Part shown: positions 9,548-18,281 of the stretch, piece by piece
Numbering within the stretch: position 1 is the first letter of the stretch
How the letters are laid out: every line of letters starts with the position of its first letter
Assembly: GCA_027673765.1 (NCBI GenBank)
Contig: JAQDWB010000009.1
Coordinates: forward strand, 15,407 to 79,406
From: Coriobacteriaceae bacterium AM113-163
GTDB taxonomy: Bacteria > Actinomycetota > Coriobacteriia > Coriobacteriales > Coriobacteriaceae
Reading direction: 5' to 3'
Length of the DNA stretch: 64,000 bases
Translations under genes and position numbers: made by a program
The notes under the pieces: generated by a model
Told to the model about the DNA's origin: nothing
What the model saw: only the letters and a program-made list of their open reading frames with translations
Database searches by the model: none

Positions 9548-11215
9548 ATGCCTACTGACATCGAAATCGCACGTTCTGTCACGCCGCTGCCTATTACCGA
9601 GGTGGCCAAGAACGCCGGCGTCGACGTTAAGCACCTTATTCCGTACGGCTTCGACAAGGCTAAGGTCGACTATTCGCTGCTCAACGAGCCGACCGATCAC
9701 CAGGCCAAGCTCGTCCTCGTGACCGCTATCAACCCAACGCCTGCGGGCGAGGGCAAGACCACCACGACCATCGGTCTGGCCGATGGCCTGCGTCGTCGCG
9801 GCGTCAAGAGTGCCGTGGCCCTGCGCGAGCCTTCGCTCGGCCCCGTCTTTGGTGTTAAGGGCGGTGCTGCCGGCGGCGGCTGGGCTCAGGTGATCCCCAT
9901 GGAGGATATCAACCTGCACTTTACCGGCGACTTCCATGCCATCGGTGCTGCCAACAACCTGCTGGCCGCCATGCTTGATAACCACATCCAGCAGGGCAAC
10001 CAGCTTGGCATCGACGTTAAACGCATCACTTGGAAGCGCGTCGTCGACATGAACGACCGTCAGCTGCGCCATGTCATCGACGGTATTGGCGGCAAGGCCC
10101 AGGGCGTGCCGCGCGAGGACGGCTTCGATATCACCGTTGCCTCCGAGGTCATGGCAATCCTGTGCCTGTCCACGAGCATCAATGACCTCAAGGAGCGCCT
10201 GGGCGAGATTGTTGTCGGCTACAGCTATGCCGGCGAGCCCGTCCGTGCCCGCGACCTTAAGGCCCAGGGTGCCATGGCCGCGTTGCTTAAGGACGCGCTC
10301 AAGCCCAACCTGGTGCAAACGCTCGAGGGCACGCCCGCGTTTGTCCACGGCGGTCCCTTCGCCAACATTGCCCACGGCTGCAACTCTATCATGGCCACGC
10401 GTATGGCGATGCGCTTTGGCGATGTCGCCATTACCGAGGCCGGCTTCGGTGCCGATCTGGGTGCCGAGAAGTTCCTCGACATCAAGTGCCGTATGACGGG
10501 CGTTCGCCCCAGCGCCGTCGTGGTCGTCGCGACCGCTCGTGCGCTGAAGTACAACGGTGGCGTCGCCAAGGCCGACCTCAACGAGGAGAACCTCGAGGCA
10601 CTCAAGGCCGGCATGCCCAACCTGCTGCGTCACGTCGACAACATCCAGAACGTTTATGGTCTGCCCTGCGTAGTCGCCATCAACCGCTTCCCGACGGACA
10701 CCGAGGCCGAGCTTGCGCTCATCGAGTCCGAGTGCCAGAAGCTCGGCGTCAATGTTAAGCTTTCCGAGGTCTGGGCCAAGGGCGGCGAGGGCGCGCTCGA
10801 GCTTGCCGATGAGGTCATGCGTCTGATTGAGCAGCCGAGCGAGCTCAAGTTTGCCTATGAGGACGGCGCCGATGTCGCCGACGCTCTTGAGGCCATTGCC
10901 ACCAAGGTCTACCGCGCCGATGGCGTTGACTTTACGCCGGCCGCCAAGCGCCAGCTCGCCGAGCTGCGCGAGAACGGCTTTGGCAGCCTGCCGGTGTGCG
11001 TGGCCAAGACGCAGTACAGCTTTAGCGACAACGCCAAGGCCCTGGGCGCTCCCGAGAACTTCCGCATCACGGTGCGTGAGCTCAAGGTTTCCGCCGGTGC
11101 CCACTTTGTGGTCGCACTGACTGGCAGTGTTCTGACCATGCCGGGCCTGCCCAAGGTCCCCGCGGCTGAGAACATCGACGTCGACAACGACGGCAACATC
11201 ACCGGCCTGTTCTAA
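9548..11215 (+). CDS. fhs: formate--tetrahydrofolate ligase
   Basis: A 555-residue cytoplasmic enzyme that condenses formate and THF with ATP to give 10-formyl-THF (EC 6.3.4.3). Near-invariant segments are present: the P-loop [14 protein letters not shown] at about 64-77, the potassium/folate segments ([19 protein letters not shown]) and [11 protein letters not shown] at the C-terminus. ATG 9548 has AAAGGA upstream; an upstream in-frame extension is not family-like. The gene is single, closed by a clear terminator. It belongs with fchA and folD near 23 kb in the folate one-carbon branch used in purine and formate metabolism. No other Wood-Ljungdahl genes are in this window, so acetogenesis cannot be claimed. 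Confidence 0.97.
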   Translation: MPTDIEIARSVTPLPITEVAKNAGVDVKHLIPYGFDKAKVDYSLLNEPTDHQAKLVLVTAINPTPAGEGKTTTTIGLADGLRRRGVKSAVALREPSLGPVFGVKGGAAGGGWAQVIPMEDINLHFTGDFHAIGAANNLLAAMLDNHIQQGNQLGIDVKRITWKRVVDMNDRQLRHVIDGIGGKAQGVPREDGFDITVASEVMAILCLSTSINDLKERLGEIVVGYSYAGEPVRARDLKAQGAMAALLKDALKPNLVQTLEGTPAFVHGGPFANIAHGCNSIMATRMAMRFGDVAITEAGFGADLGAEKFLDIKCRMTGVRPSAVVVVATARALKYNGGVAKADLNEENLEALKAGMPNLLRHVDNIQNVYGLPCVVAINRFPTDTEAELALIESECQKLGVNVKLSEVWAKGGEGALELADEVMRLIEQPSELKFAYEDGADVADALEAIATKVYRADGVDFTPAAKRQLAELRENGFGSLPVCVAKTQYSFSDNAKALGAPENFRITVRELKVSAGAHFVVALTGSVLTMPGLPKVPAAENIDVDNDGNITGLF

Positions 11216-11240
11216 GCTTGTTGCCCATAGCTGCTTGCCC

Positions 11241-11281
11241 GCCCCGTCGCGCCTACCAAGGCCCGGCGGGGCTTTTGTTTT
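11241..11281 (+). terminator. Rho-independent terminator after fhs
   Basis: GCCCCGTCG at 11241-11249 pairs with CGGCGGGGC at 11264-11272 (one G-U pair), followed by TTTTGTTTT. It is the end of the fhs transcript. Confidence 0.8.
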
Positions 11282-11392
11282 CTAGCCGCGCTTGTCTTGT
11301 AGATATGGACGGGCTCTGCCCATCATAGGCTTTTGCGCGGGTAGAATGCATGGATAACTTGAGGCTCACGCGCGACGGAAAGGAATCGTTGC

Positions 11393-12382
11393 ATGGATCA
11401 GGACAAGACAACCGTGATGGGCGGCTACGGTTCCGCGCAGGCTGGCGATAGCGCCGATGCGACCCGCGTTGTTCCCAACCCCGGTTATACCGACCCCGCC
11501 GCGACGCAGCCTTCTGCCGAGCCCACCCGGGTTATGGGCTATGGCGACACGGCGCAGGATTCTTACGCTGCATCTTCGCAAGGCCCCTATGGCAACGCAG
11601 CTCCGGACCCGTTTGATTACGTGCCGCAGAATTCTTATGCCGCCTCGACGCCGAATCCCTATGATGACCTGCCGCAGAATCCCATTCCGCAGCCTCAGCA
11701 GACGACGTATATGCCTCGCACGGCGCAGTCTCGCTACGAGTCGCGCGAGCCGTATCGCGAGTACCCCAAATCGATCCCGCAGTATGGTGAGGACGAGGAA
11801 GAGACGCCGTCGCGTTCGTCGAGCGTGATCAAGAAGATCCTCATCGTACTGGCGATCTTCTTTGCGCTGTCGGTTGTGTTTGCCATCGTGTCGGGCATGC
11901 TTAACAAGCGAGGGAGTTCAACGGCCGATGCCACTGCCGAGCAAACCGAGTCCGCCTCGTCTAGCACCGTCGATCTGAGCGATATCCCGGGACAGTACTG
12001 GTCCAACGCCAAGAAGATCCTCAAGTCGCGCGGCGCCGATCTTTCGAATGCCGTGGTCCTGACTGATGATGGCTCAACGCCCGTCGTCGATGCCAACTGG
12101 GTCGTTACTTCTGCCTACTATAACGACAACGGCAACCTCGAAATTCAACTCACGCACAAGAACAGCTCGGGCAACTCGTCCGACGGCCAAAGCGGTACCG
12201 ACAGCTCGAGCTCCAATACGCTGGAGGACTTGAGCAACAAGGCACAGGAGTTGGGAGACAAGGCGCAAGAGCTGGGCGATACGGCACAAAACCTGGGCGA
12301 CACCGCGCAGAACTTGGGCGACATGGCGACGGATGCCTGGAACGCACTGCAAAACGGCATCTCGGGCGCGCAGGGAAACTAG
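11393..12382 (+). CDS. membrane protein with helical heptad-repeat tail
   Basis: A 329-residue protein of unknown function. Residues 1 to about 140 are a Pro/Gln/Tyr-rich disordered cytoplasmic region with spaced Thr-Arg-Val motifs (ATRVVPN, PTRVMGYG). A single transmembrane helix follows at about 146-168 (KILIVLAIFFALSVVFAIVS). The outer region holds one compact segment (DIPGQYWSNAKKILKSRGAD...WVVTSAYYNDNGNLEI) that looks like a PASTA-like or lipoprotein-type small domain. The C-terminus carries four near-identical 7-residue units (KAQELGD, TAQNLGD). It could be a substrate of a Ser/Thr kinase, as such tails often are; this is inference. GGAAAGGAA precedes ATG 11393. Confidence 0.7.
   Translation: MDQDKTTVMGGYGSAQAGDSADATRVVPNPGYTDPAATQPSAEPTRVMGYGDTAQDSYAASSQGPYGNAAPDPFDYVPQNSYAASTPNPYDDLPQNPIPQPQQTTYMPRTAQSRYESREPYREYPKSIPQYGEDEEETPSRSSSVIKKILIVLAIFFALSVVFAIVSGMLNKRGSSTADATAEQTESASSSTVDLSDIPGQYWSNAKKILKSRGADLSNAVVLTDDGSTPVVDANWVVTSAYYNDNGNLEIQLTHKNSSGNSSDGQSGTDSSSSNTLEDLSNKAQELGDKAQELGDTAQNLGDTAQNLGDMATDAWNALQNGISGAQGN
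12233..12320 (+). repeat. 21-bp coding tandem repeat (about 4 units)
   Basis: Four in-frame 21-base units encode xAQELGD/xAQNLGD heptads in the C-terminal tail of the membrane protein. Units differ mainly at synonymous or conservative positions. The unit length keeps frame, so copy number could vary without disrupting the protein. Confidence 0.8.
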
Positions 12383-12394
12383 CTGTTAAGCGGG

Positions 12395-13576
12395 CTACAG
12401 CTGTTCAGCCGGACGGTCGGGCGAGCTAAAGCCCGAGTCAAACGTAACGACGCATGAGGCATTGGGTCGGCGCTCGTGCACGATGCGCGTGACGAGCTCC
12501 AGCAGCTCCTCGTCGGATATGTCAAAGCCGTCGGGGCGCACCAGGTCAAACGAAACGAACCCGTCGTGCTCGTGCAGGTCGTGGATGGAGAGCGCGGGGT
12601 CGATCTGCATAACGCCGCGCTTGACCCAGCCGCGCAAATCATCGCCGGTTGTCGCGATGGGGTCGCAGTGCAGCGTGATGGCAATGCCCATCTGGCGCTT
12701 GATGTCGTGCTCGATGGTGTCCAGGATCTCGTGGTGCTCAAATGCGTCGCCCTCGCCGGGCATCTCCACGTGAGCGCTGGCAAACTGACGACCGGGGCCG
12801 TAGTCGTGCACCATCAGGTCGTGTGTGCCCAAGACCTGCGGATAGGACATGATCTTGTCGCGGATTGCCTGGACGAGCTTGGGGTCGGGCGCTTGCCCCA
12901 GCAACGGGCTGATGGCGTCGCGCACTAGGCCCATGCCGCTGATGCAGATGAAGATGCCCACACCCAGGCCTGCCCAGCCATCGAGGTCAAAGCCGGTCGT
13001 CTGCGAAATAAGCGCCGCCACCAAGACCGAGCCCGAGGTGATGACGTCGTTTTTGGAGTCCTGTGCTGTGGCAATGAGTGTTTCGGAATCGATACGGTTG
13101 CCCAGCGCGCGGTTGAATGCGGCCATCCAGAGCTTAACGAGCATGGATGTAGCCAGTGCCGCAAGGGAAACGAGCGTGTAAGCGGTGGGGGAAGGCTTGA
13201 TGATCTTGGTGACCGACTCGAGGATCAGGTTGATGCCGACGGCGCAAACCAGGACGGCGACAAACAAGCCGGCGAGGTACTCGTAGCGGCCGTGGCCATA
13301 GGGGTGGCCTTCGTCTGCCGGGCGGCTGGCGAGGCGGAACCCGAGCAGGCTCACGATGTTGCTCGAGGCATCGGAGAGGTTGTTGAAAGCGTCGGCGATG
13401 AGGGAGACGGAGCCAGCGAGCAGGCCCGCGATGCCCTTGGCCAGGCACAAGGTGATGTTGAGGCCAATGCAGATGAGGCTTGCGGCGAAGCCCGCGTTGG
13501 TGCGGCGGGAGGTATCGACCGGCTCGCCCTCGCTGCCGGGAACAAGCGTATGTACCAGCCGATTTACAAATAGCAT
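12395..13576 (-). CDS. cation diffusion facilitator family metal transporter
   Basis: A 393-residue CDF-family proton/metal antiporter. About six transmembrane helices are followed by a cytoplasmic dimerization domain and an extra C-terminal segment. Metal-site motifs are NNLSD in helix 2 (IADAFNNLSDASSN) and DSKND in helix 5 (AQDSKNDVITS); GHPYGHGRYEY is the typical loop. A DxxxD site in helix 5 instead of HxxxD is characteristic of the Mn-type CDF group, so manganese export is a reasonable but unproven guess. The start at 13576 (MLFVNRLVHT) has GAGGAC upstream; longer in-frame forms begin at 13597 or beyond without a site. It converges with the preceding gene at 12382. Confidence 0.88.
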   Translation of the reverse strand: MLFVNRLVHTLVPGSEGEPVDTSRRTNAGFAASLICIGLNITLCLAKGIAGLLAGSVSLIADAFNNLSDASSNIVSLLGFRLASRPADEGHPYGHGRYEYLAGLFVAVLVCAVGINLILESVTKIIKPSPTAYTLVSLAALATSMLVKLWMAAFNRALGNRIDSETLIATAQDSKNDVITSGSVLVAALISQTTGFDLDGWAGLGVGIFICISGMGLVRDAISPLLGQAPDPKLVQAIRDKIMSYPQVLGTHDLMVHDYGPGRQFASAHVEMPGEGDAFEHHEILDTIEHDIKRQMGIAITLHCDPIATTGDDLRGWVKRGVMQIDPALSIHDLHEHDGFVSFDLVRPDGFDISDEELLELVTRIVHERRPNASCVVTFDSGFSSPDRPAEQL

Positions 13577-13794
13577 AGCGGTCGTCCTCACAATCATGTT
13601 TAAGGGGATAGTGTAGCTCGCGCGGGGGCGCCGTGCACCGATGCTCAGAAAATGCAGCAATAGTCTGCCGGTGCTAACGAGCGAGCCTTCTCGTCTGCCT
13701 GGGTGCTCGATTTTGGGCCACATGGGTATGGGCACGTGCTTACCTGCCCGACATACTTAATGTCGACAGCCCCAGTGCAAAGGAGGACGTATTC

Positions 13795-15132
13795 ATGGAC
13801 GAGATGTTTGCCATTAAATGCCAAAACTGCGGCGGCCCTATGTACTCACACCAGGCTAAACGCAGCTTTGAGTGCGCCTATTGCGGCACGGTCGTTCCGT
13901 GGCAGGCCGATGCGGGGGAGCCCAAGAGCGCCCTGGGCATTCGCCATACGCCACTGACGGTTGTCGATGGGCTGCTTAAGCTCACGCATGTGTCGCAGCT
14001 CGAGCGCCCGGTGGACCCCGACTGGTATTTCTTTAATGAGCACTGGCGCAATCAGTCGGTTCTGGAGCATCTGCTGTGGGAAGACCGCGGCACGGCCCAG
14101 GAGTTCCAAGAGGCCACGCACGTGAGCATCCCCTGTCCCTTCTGCGGAGCGTCCTTTGAGGGCGAGTCGACCCAGCGCGTGTTTGAGTGCCCGTCCTGCG
14201 GCAATAAGATCGGTGTCGCCGACCTGCTCAAGCCGGGGACGTTTAGCAAGCGCCTGACCATGGGCGTTGGTGCGGAATATGTGCCCGAGCAGGGTATTCC
14301 CTGCGAGATAACGCCGCAGCAGGCGCGCGCCAATGCGCTTGAGCTGGTGCGCCGATATCCAGACGCCTTTGCCGGTCACGATGTGGAAGACGCGATTCAA
14401 AACGACATGATGCTCTTCTACTTCCCCATGGCGCTCGCGGACCTGCGCATGATGGCGTCCTTCCCGGGCAAGGGCCTGAGCAAGGAGACCCTGGTGTACT
14501 ACGAGGTGCTCGACTGGGCATATCCCAGGGCAAACTACCTGGACGTTCGCCTTATGGGCATTCTGGAGCCATGGGACTTTGCCAAGGTTGGGTCGTTCGA
14601 CCCGGCCATGCAGGAAGGCGACTTCCGCGTTGTCTCCGTCGATGCGTCCACCAAGGACCAGGTGGTCATTGACAAGCTGGCGCTCGACATTGTTGGCAAC
14701 GATGCCGAGGCGGTGCTGGGGCTCAATAAAAAGAGCATACGCACCTGGGCGCGCAAGGCCCGCAAGCACAAGGACGGCCTGGTTATGGTGCCGGTCTACT
14801 TTGTCGATCGTCCCGCGTCGGATGGACGTAATGGCGAGCAGGTGCGCATTGCCGTGAACGGCCAGACGGGCCGTGCGGCGGCGGTGGTGTTTAGCGACAA
14901 GCGCGAGACGCATATTGTGGCGCCGCTCAATCCGAGCCTGCATCTGTCCGGCGAAAGCACCGTTCACGCCACGCCCGTCGAGGTCAAATACATCAAATCG
15001 CCATTCCTGTACCAAATTGTGCGCCGTGGAGGCGACGAGCAGCCACGTCAGGTGGCAGCGGCTGCCGAGGGTTCCTACCGAGAAGAAAAACCCAAGCGCA
15101 AGGGATTGTTCGCTGCGATCTTTGGGAAGTAG
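13795..15132 (+). CDS. protein with two zinc ribbons, function unknown
   Basis: A 445-residue protein. An N-terminal zinc ribbon (Cys 9, 12, 27, 30: CQNCGG...CAYCG) and a second one at about 112-138 (CPFCGAS...CPSCG) resemble TFIIB-type or double zinc ribbons. The middle (about 140-400) is soluble and not recognised; the C-terminal tail is Arg/Lys-rich (EEKPKRKGLFAAIFGK), suggesting nucleic-acid or membrane contact. No signal peptide or transmembrane segment is seen. AAAGGAGG lies just upstream of ATG 13795. It is single and divergent from the CDF transporter. I do not assign a function. Confidence 0.7.
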   Translation: MDEMFAIKCQNCGGPMYSHQAKRSFECAYCGTVVPWQADAGEPKSALGIRHTPLTVVDGLLKLTHVSQLERPVDPDWYFFNEHWRNQSVLEHLLWEDRGTAQEFQEATHVSIPCPFCGASFEGESTQRVFECPSCGNKIGVADLLKPGTFSKRLTMGVGAEYVPEQGIPCEITPQQARANALELVRRYPDAFAGHDVEDAIQNDMMLFYFPMALADLRMMASFPGKGLSKETLVYYEVLDWAYPRANYLDVRLMGILEPWDFAKVGSFDPAMQEGDFRVVSVDASTKDQVVIDKLALDIVGNDAEAVLGLNKKSIRTWARKARKHKDGLVMVPVYFVDRPASDGRNGEQVRIAVNGQTGRAAAVVFSDKRETHIVAPLNPSLHLSGESTVHATPVEVKYIKSPFLYQIVRRGGDEQPRQVAAAAEGSYREEKPKRKGLFAAIFGK

Positions 15133-15311
15133 GGGAGTGGTGCCGGTTGGCTCGCGAGAGTGCGCAACATCCCGCCCGTGATGGCAGATGTAAATAAACG
15201 GTGGAACGGCTGTAAAAGAGCCTTGCCACTGGGTAAAATCAGGATGTGCCGCGGAACCCGCTCCTCAGTCGGTCAACTTTGGAAGCGCGGGCAACGCAGG
15301 TACTATCGTCT

Positions 15312-15337
15312 AAAGGGCCGGGTGCGACCGGCCCTTT
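15312..15337. terminator. 10-bp perfect hairpin, probable bidirectional terminator
   Basis: AAAGGGCCGG at 15312-15321 pairs exactly with CCGGCCCTTT at 15328-15337 around a six-base loop. It lies 180 bases beyond the zinc-ribbon gene on the plus strand and 22 bases beyond the micro-ORF stop on the minus strand. The flanking T runs are short on both strands. Confidence 0.55.
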
Positions 15338-15359
15338 GCATGACTCCCTTCGCTATCCG

Positions 15360-15452
15360 TTACTGCTTATATTCCCGCCAGATCGAGTAGAGGTTCCGGA
15401 CGATGCCGGTTACATACATCGAGAGGCGCAGGATTTCAAGAAACAAGTTCAT
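15360..15452 (-). CDS. possible 30-aa hydrophobic/basic peptide
   Basis: ATG at 15452 with GGGGTG eight bases upstream opens 30 codons ending TAA at 15360-15362. The peptide begins MNLFLEILRLSMYV and ends SIWREYKQ: a short amphipathic or membrane-seeking helix with a charged tail, a shape seen in type I toxins and small membrane peptides. A hairpin terminator lies 22 bases past the stop. No homologue is recognised by eye and a 30-codon frame can occur by chance, so this is tentative. Confidence 0.3.
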   Translation of the reverse strand: MNLFLEILRLSMYVTGIVRNLYSIWREYKQ

Positions 15453-15595
15453 AGGCTTCACCCCAATCGGAGATCGGAGCGTTGCCCGCAGGCGGATTCC
15501 GCGGCAGTCGTAATTCTACCTCACAGGCCGCGGCGGGAGACATCCTACCCGCCCCATGGCTTGGAGCAGTGTCGATCTAACGGGCAATCAAGCCT

Positions 15596-15817
15596 CTAGT
15601 TCTCTTTGAATTGAGCAAGCATCTGCCCGAAGAAGCTTAGTTCGGATGGCTCATAAATGATCGAACCGCCGTCCGCGGTCCTGTAGACCCCGCAGGGGAG
15701 GTAACGCCCGTCGGGGAGGACATAGAGGCTGGCTTCCTCCTTCAGTCCTACTGGAAATAGCGGAATCCCGTTTTCGTCCACTTGGAACTCGTCTATATTT
15801 GCGATCTTCCTCTCCAT
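15596..15817 (-). CDS. small hypothetical protein, 73 aa
   Basis: A 73-residue acidic protein (MERKIANIDEFQVDENGIPL...) with no signal peptide, transmembrane helix or recognised domain. AGGAGG six bases upstream of ATG 15817 supports translation. It lies 32 bases downstream of the ADP-ribosylglycohydrolase gene on the same strand, so the two are probably co-transcribed. The function is unknown. Confidence 0.65.
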   Translation of the reverse strand: MERKIANIDEFQVDENGIPLFPVGLKEEASLYVLPDGRYLPCGVYRTADGGSIIYEPSELSFFGQMLAQFKEN

Positions 15818-15849
15818 GATGCCTCCTGCCTTATTTCTTGAATGGCGCC

Positions 15850-16638
15850 TTAAAACAGGCAGCTCTCAATCAGCTCTTTGCCGCGCAGAGTGTCGATCCA
15901 CTCCTGTGGGATGGCTTTGAGACCGTATGCCGTGCCGGCGAGGGCGCCGGCGACGGCTGCGGTGGTGTCGGTGTCGTCGCCTAGGTTGACGGCGGCAAGC
16001 ACGCAATCTTCGTAGCTGTTAGTGTTGACGAAACACCAGGTGGCTGCCTTAAGCGTGTCGCGCACGAAGCCACCCGACCTGATCTCCTGCTCAGGCACGC
16101 CTTTCAGATGGAGCGCCCACGAGGGGAGCACGTCGTTCATCACATCCCTCATCAGCTCGACAAATATGATGCATGCGTCGGTCGACGTTCTGTGGGCGTG
16201 CGTAATCGCGGAGACCTTGCTGACCTCTTCGTCTGTCGCATCGGTGAACGCCAGGGGAGCGATGCGCATGAGCGATCCGTTGCCGTTGTCGCGCTCGCCG
16301 GAGCCTCCTTTGCCGGTGCGCAGGGCGCGGGCGGTCGTACCGCCGTAATCGAAAACGCCGTCGATCGTATACTCGCCACGGGCAATCCAGCTTACGAACT
16401 TGTCGCGCATGTCCGCGGTGTCGATGTGCCCGAGCTCCCTAATCGAGTCGCAGGTAGCAAGCGTCATAGATGTGTCGTCGCTCCAGGTGCCGGCGGGTTG
16501 CCCATGCGTGCCGTAGCCGATCATGTCCGTGCATTCGAACGTACCGCGGGGCCTGAACTCGTAGGGAACGCCCAGCGCGTCACCGACGGCAAGCCCATAG
16601 ATGCAGTCGCGCAGTGTTGTTTTCGGTCTGTCTGTCAT
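15850..16638 (-). CDS. ADP-ribosylglycohydrolase (DraG-like) family protein
   Basis: A 262-residue soluble enzyme of the ADP-ribosylglycohydrolase family, which removes ADP-ribose from proteins or small molecules using two Mg2+ ions. Metal-binding motifs are GLAVGDALGVPYE near 15-27, WSDDTSM at 52-58 and GDDTDTTAAVAGAL near 226-239, the usual three clusters. Length is typical. The substrate cannot be read from the sequence; no partner transferase such as DraT is adjacent. AGGAG precedes ATG 16638. Confidence 0.9.
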   Translation of the reverse strand: MTDRPKTTLRDCIYGLAVGDALGVPYEFRPRGTFECTDMIGYGTHGQPAGTWSDDTSMTLATCDSIRELGHIDTADMRDKFVSWIARGEYTIDGVFDYGGTTARALRTGKGGSGERDNGNGSLMRIAPLAFTDATDEEVSKVSAITHAHRTSTDACIIFVELMRDVMNDVLPSWALHLKGVPEQEIRSGGFVRDTLKAATWCFVNTNSYEDCVLAAVNLGDDTDTTAAVAGALAGTAYGLKAIPQEWIDTLRGKELIESCLF

Positions 16639-16701
16639 GGAAAGCTCCTCTTATCCCGGGTGATGTGGAGCGCCGTCGGGGGTATCGGTCGCAACGTGCC
16701 G

Positions 16702-17784
16702 CTACCCTTGCGCTTCGCCATTAGTCGCTTCGTTGATGGCGCGGTACTCGGCACTCAGCTCGCGCGCCAGCTCTTCCTTGCTTGGAAGATACGGCAGGTA
16801 TTTGGCGGCAAACACCTGGTCGTTGTCTTCGGGCAGCGTGTACTCGACGATCGAATCGCTTTTGTCCGCGCAGAGCACGATGCCTATGGGCGGATTGTCG
16901 CCTTCGTTCATGAGCTCGCGCGTGTAGTAGTTCACATACATTTGCATCTGGCCCAGGTCCTGGTGCGTAAGATCGTCCGTCTTAAGGTCGATGAGCACGA
17001 AGCAGCGCATCAGATAGTTGTAAAACACAAGGTCAATATAGAAATGGCGCCCATCAAAGGTGATGCGCCTTTGGCGCGCCTCGAAAGCGAAACCACGGCC
17101 AAGCTCCAGCAGGAACTTCTGAAGATGCGTGATGAGCGCCTGCTCTAGATCGCTCTCGCGAAACGCAGTATCGTCCGAGAAACCTAAAAACTCCAGTACA
17201 TATGGGTCGCGGATGATATCCTCGGGGCGACGAGCCGGGGCGCTCTTTTGGATTTCCTGGGTGACGGCCTCCTTGTCCTTGCTGGCAAGCAGGCGCTCGC
17301 GGAACATGGTGTTGATCTGGCGCTCGAGCTGACGCGTGCTCCAGCGAGAATCGGCACATTCGTTCATGTACCATGTTCGAGCATCAGGGTCGGTTATACG
17401 CGATAACCTGCGGTAATGTGTCCAATTCAATTCGGAACGCAGCGCGTTCCGAATTGGGAACGCAAGATAAAACTGACGCATGTATCTTAAGCTTCTGGCG
17501 TTGAAGCCTCTGCCAAAATCCTTAGTCAATCTAACGGCAAGTTCGTCGATCAGTGCATCGCCATACTTGGCGCGCTCCTCTCCGCCCTGTTCATCAACAA
17601 TACTCTTGCCGATCTCCCAATATGCCTCAACCATCGCAAAGTTAACGGCGGTATAGGCCTTGTCGCGAGCGGCGTTGAGAATCGAGGAAACCTGCTTGTA
17701 AAAAACTTCTGGCACGATTGCCGATTCCCCGCGGTTTGCCAGTTCACTCATCAATATCGCCCGACTTTCCTCTTGAGGACGCAT
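16702..17784 (-). CDS. DUF1016 / YhcG-type PDDEXK nuclease family protein
   Basis: About 360 residues. The N-terminal DUF1016 helical domain (AVNFAMVEAYWEIGKSIV...GRGFNARSLRYMRQFYLAFP) is followed by a C-terminal restriction-endonuclease-like domain. The PDDEXK core is visible as YIDLVFYN...FVLIDLKTDDLTH, giving the D...D-x-K metal site, then GQMQMYVNYY. Such proteins are often mobile or linked to restriction and defence loci, but none of these neighbours is a restriction gene. The frame is open upstream to 17880; I chose 17784 (MRPQEE), with 17751 (MSELAN) equally possible. No strong ribosome site decides between them. Confidence 0.82.
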   Translation of the reverse strand: MRPQEESRAILMSELANRGESAIVPEVFYKQVSSILNAARDKAYTAVNFAMVEAYWEIGKSIVDEQGGEERAKYGDALIDELAVRLTKDFGRGFNARSLRYMRQFYLAFPIRNALRSELNWTHYRRLSRITDPDARTWYMNECADSRWSTRQLERQINTMFRERLLASKDKEAVTQEIQKSAPARRPEDIIRDPYVLEFLGFSDDTAFRESDLEQALITHLQKFLLELGRGFAFEARQRRITFDGRHFYIDLVFYNYLMRCFVLIDLKTDDLTHQDLGQMQMYVNYYTRELMNEGDNPPIGIVLCADKSDSIVEYTLPEDNDQVFAAKYLPYLPSKEELARELSAEYRAINEATNGEAQG

Positions 17785-17918
17785 CTTTATTGCATTTAGT
17801 TTAAAGACTCGTACGGACACGAATCGCTGCGCTGTCTGGCAACTTCGCATGGGGGCCTTGCGGTGACTAAAATTTGGCAATAGAGACAGTTTTCACGAAC
17901 CCCATGGGAGTGACATAC

Positions 17919-18188
17919 ATGGACAACAACACCTTGCTGTTTCAGGACAAGGGCTCGGGTAGGTTTAAAGACGTCAAGATCTACCCCAACCGTATCGAGG
18001 TGCTCAGGAAGGGCACTTTCGGCGGCAAGCACACCGAGATTGTCTATCTTAAGGACATCACGGGCGTCAATAGAATCAAAGGCCGTGATGTTTTTCTGCG
18101 CAATCGACTGTTGACCGCTTGCGTCTTTAGCCTGAGTAGCCGTGCGAAGGCCCAGGAATTTGTGAACGCGCTGAACATGGTGATGTAG
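17919..18188 (+). CDS. small PH-like hypothetical protein, 89 aa
   Basis: An 89-residue soluble protein. The alternating strands (GRFKDVKIYPNRIEVLRKG...TEIVYLKDITGVNRIKG...LTACVFSL) ending in an amphipathic helix (RAKAQEFVNALNMV) have the look of a small bacterial PH-like domain. ATG 17919 has GGGAG eight bases upstream; an in-frame ATG at 17904 overlaps that site. It is divergent from the DUF1016 gene and converges on the PI-PLC gene. No specific role can be assigned. Confidence 0.6.
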   Translation: MDNNTLLFQDKGSGRFKDVKIYPNRIEVLRKGTFGGKHTEIVYLKDITGVNRIKGRDVFLRNRLLTACVFSLSSRAKAQEFVNALNMVM

Positions 18189-18220
18189 CCGATAACGGCG
18201 TTCGGTTCAAGGTAAAAATC

Positions 18221-18247
18221 GGGGCGCAGAACGGTGTTCTGCGCCCC
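18221..18247 (-). terminator. strong hairpin terminator for the PI-PLC gene
   Basis: GGGGCGCAGAAC at 18221-18232 pairs perfectly with GTTCTGCGCCCC at 18236-18247 around GGT. On the minus strand it is followed by GATTTTTACC, so it primarily ends the leftward transcript; it also separates two convergent genes. Confidence 0.8.
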
Positions 18248-18281
18248 TCATCGAGTTGATGCGCCCAAAAGGCCGGCTGGC

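Larger units (their letters stand above)
15133..15595. other. 463-bp intergenic region with hairpin and possible micro-ORF
   Basis: No conventional gene is seen. It holds a 10-bp perfect hairpin at 15312-15337 and, on the minus strand, a possible 30-codon ORF (15360-15452) with a TAGAAT -10-like hexamer at 15512-15517. No tRNA or known riboswitch signature was recognised. Confidence 0.5.

Noticed and set aside
9485..11104. Long minus-strand open frame opposite fhs
   Set aside because: It mirrors the codon bias of fhs and has no family signature; fhs itself is unambiguous.
12233..12320. Tandem repeat considered as a CRISPR-like array
   Set aside because: Units are contiguous without spacers and encode in-frame heptads; no CRISPR array or cas gene is seen anywhere in the window.
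15245..15340. Possible small RNA ending in the 15312-15337 hairpin
   Set aside because: A TAAAAT hexamer near 15234 has no -35 partner and the sequence matches no RNA family I recognise (checked by eye for SRP, 6S and riboswitch cores).
15160..15390. 76-codon plus-strand frame after the zinc-ribbon gene
   Set aside because: No ribosome site, runs through the hairpin at 15312-15337, and Arg-rich random-like sequence.
16108..17148. Plus-strand frame opposite the ADP-ribosylglycohydrolase and DUF1016 genes
   Set aside because: It overlaps two well-supported minus-strand genes and has no homologous motif.
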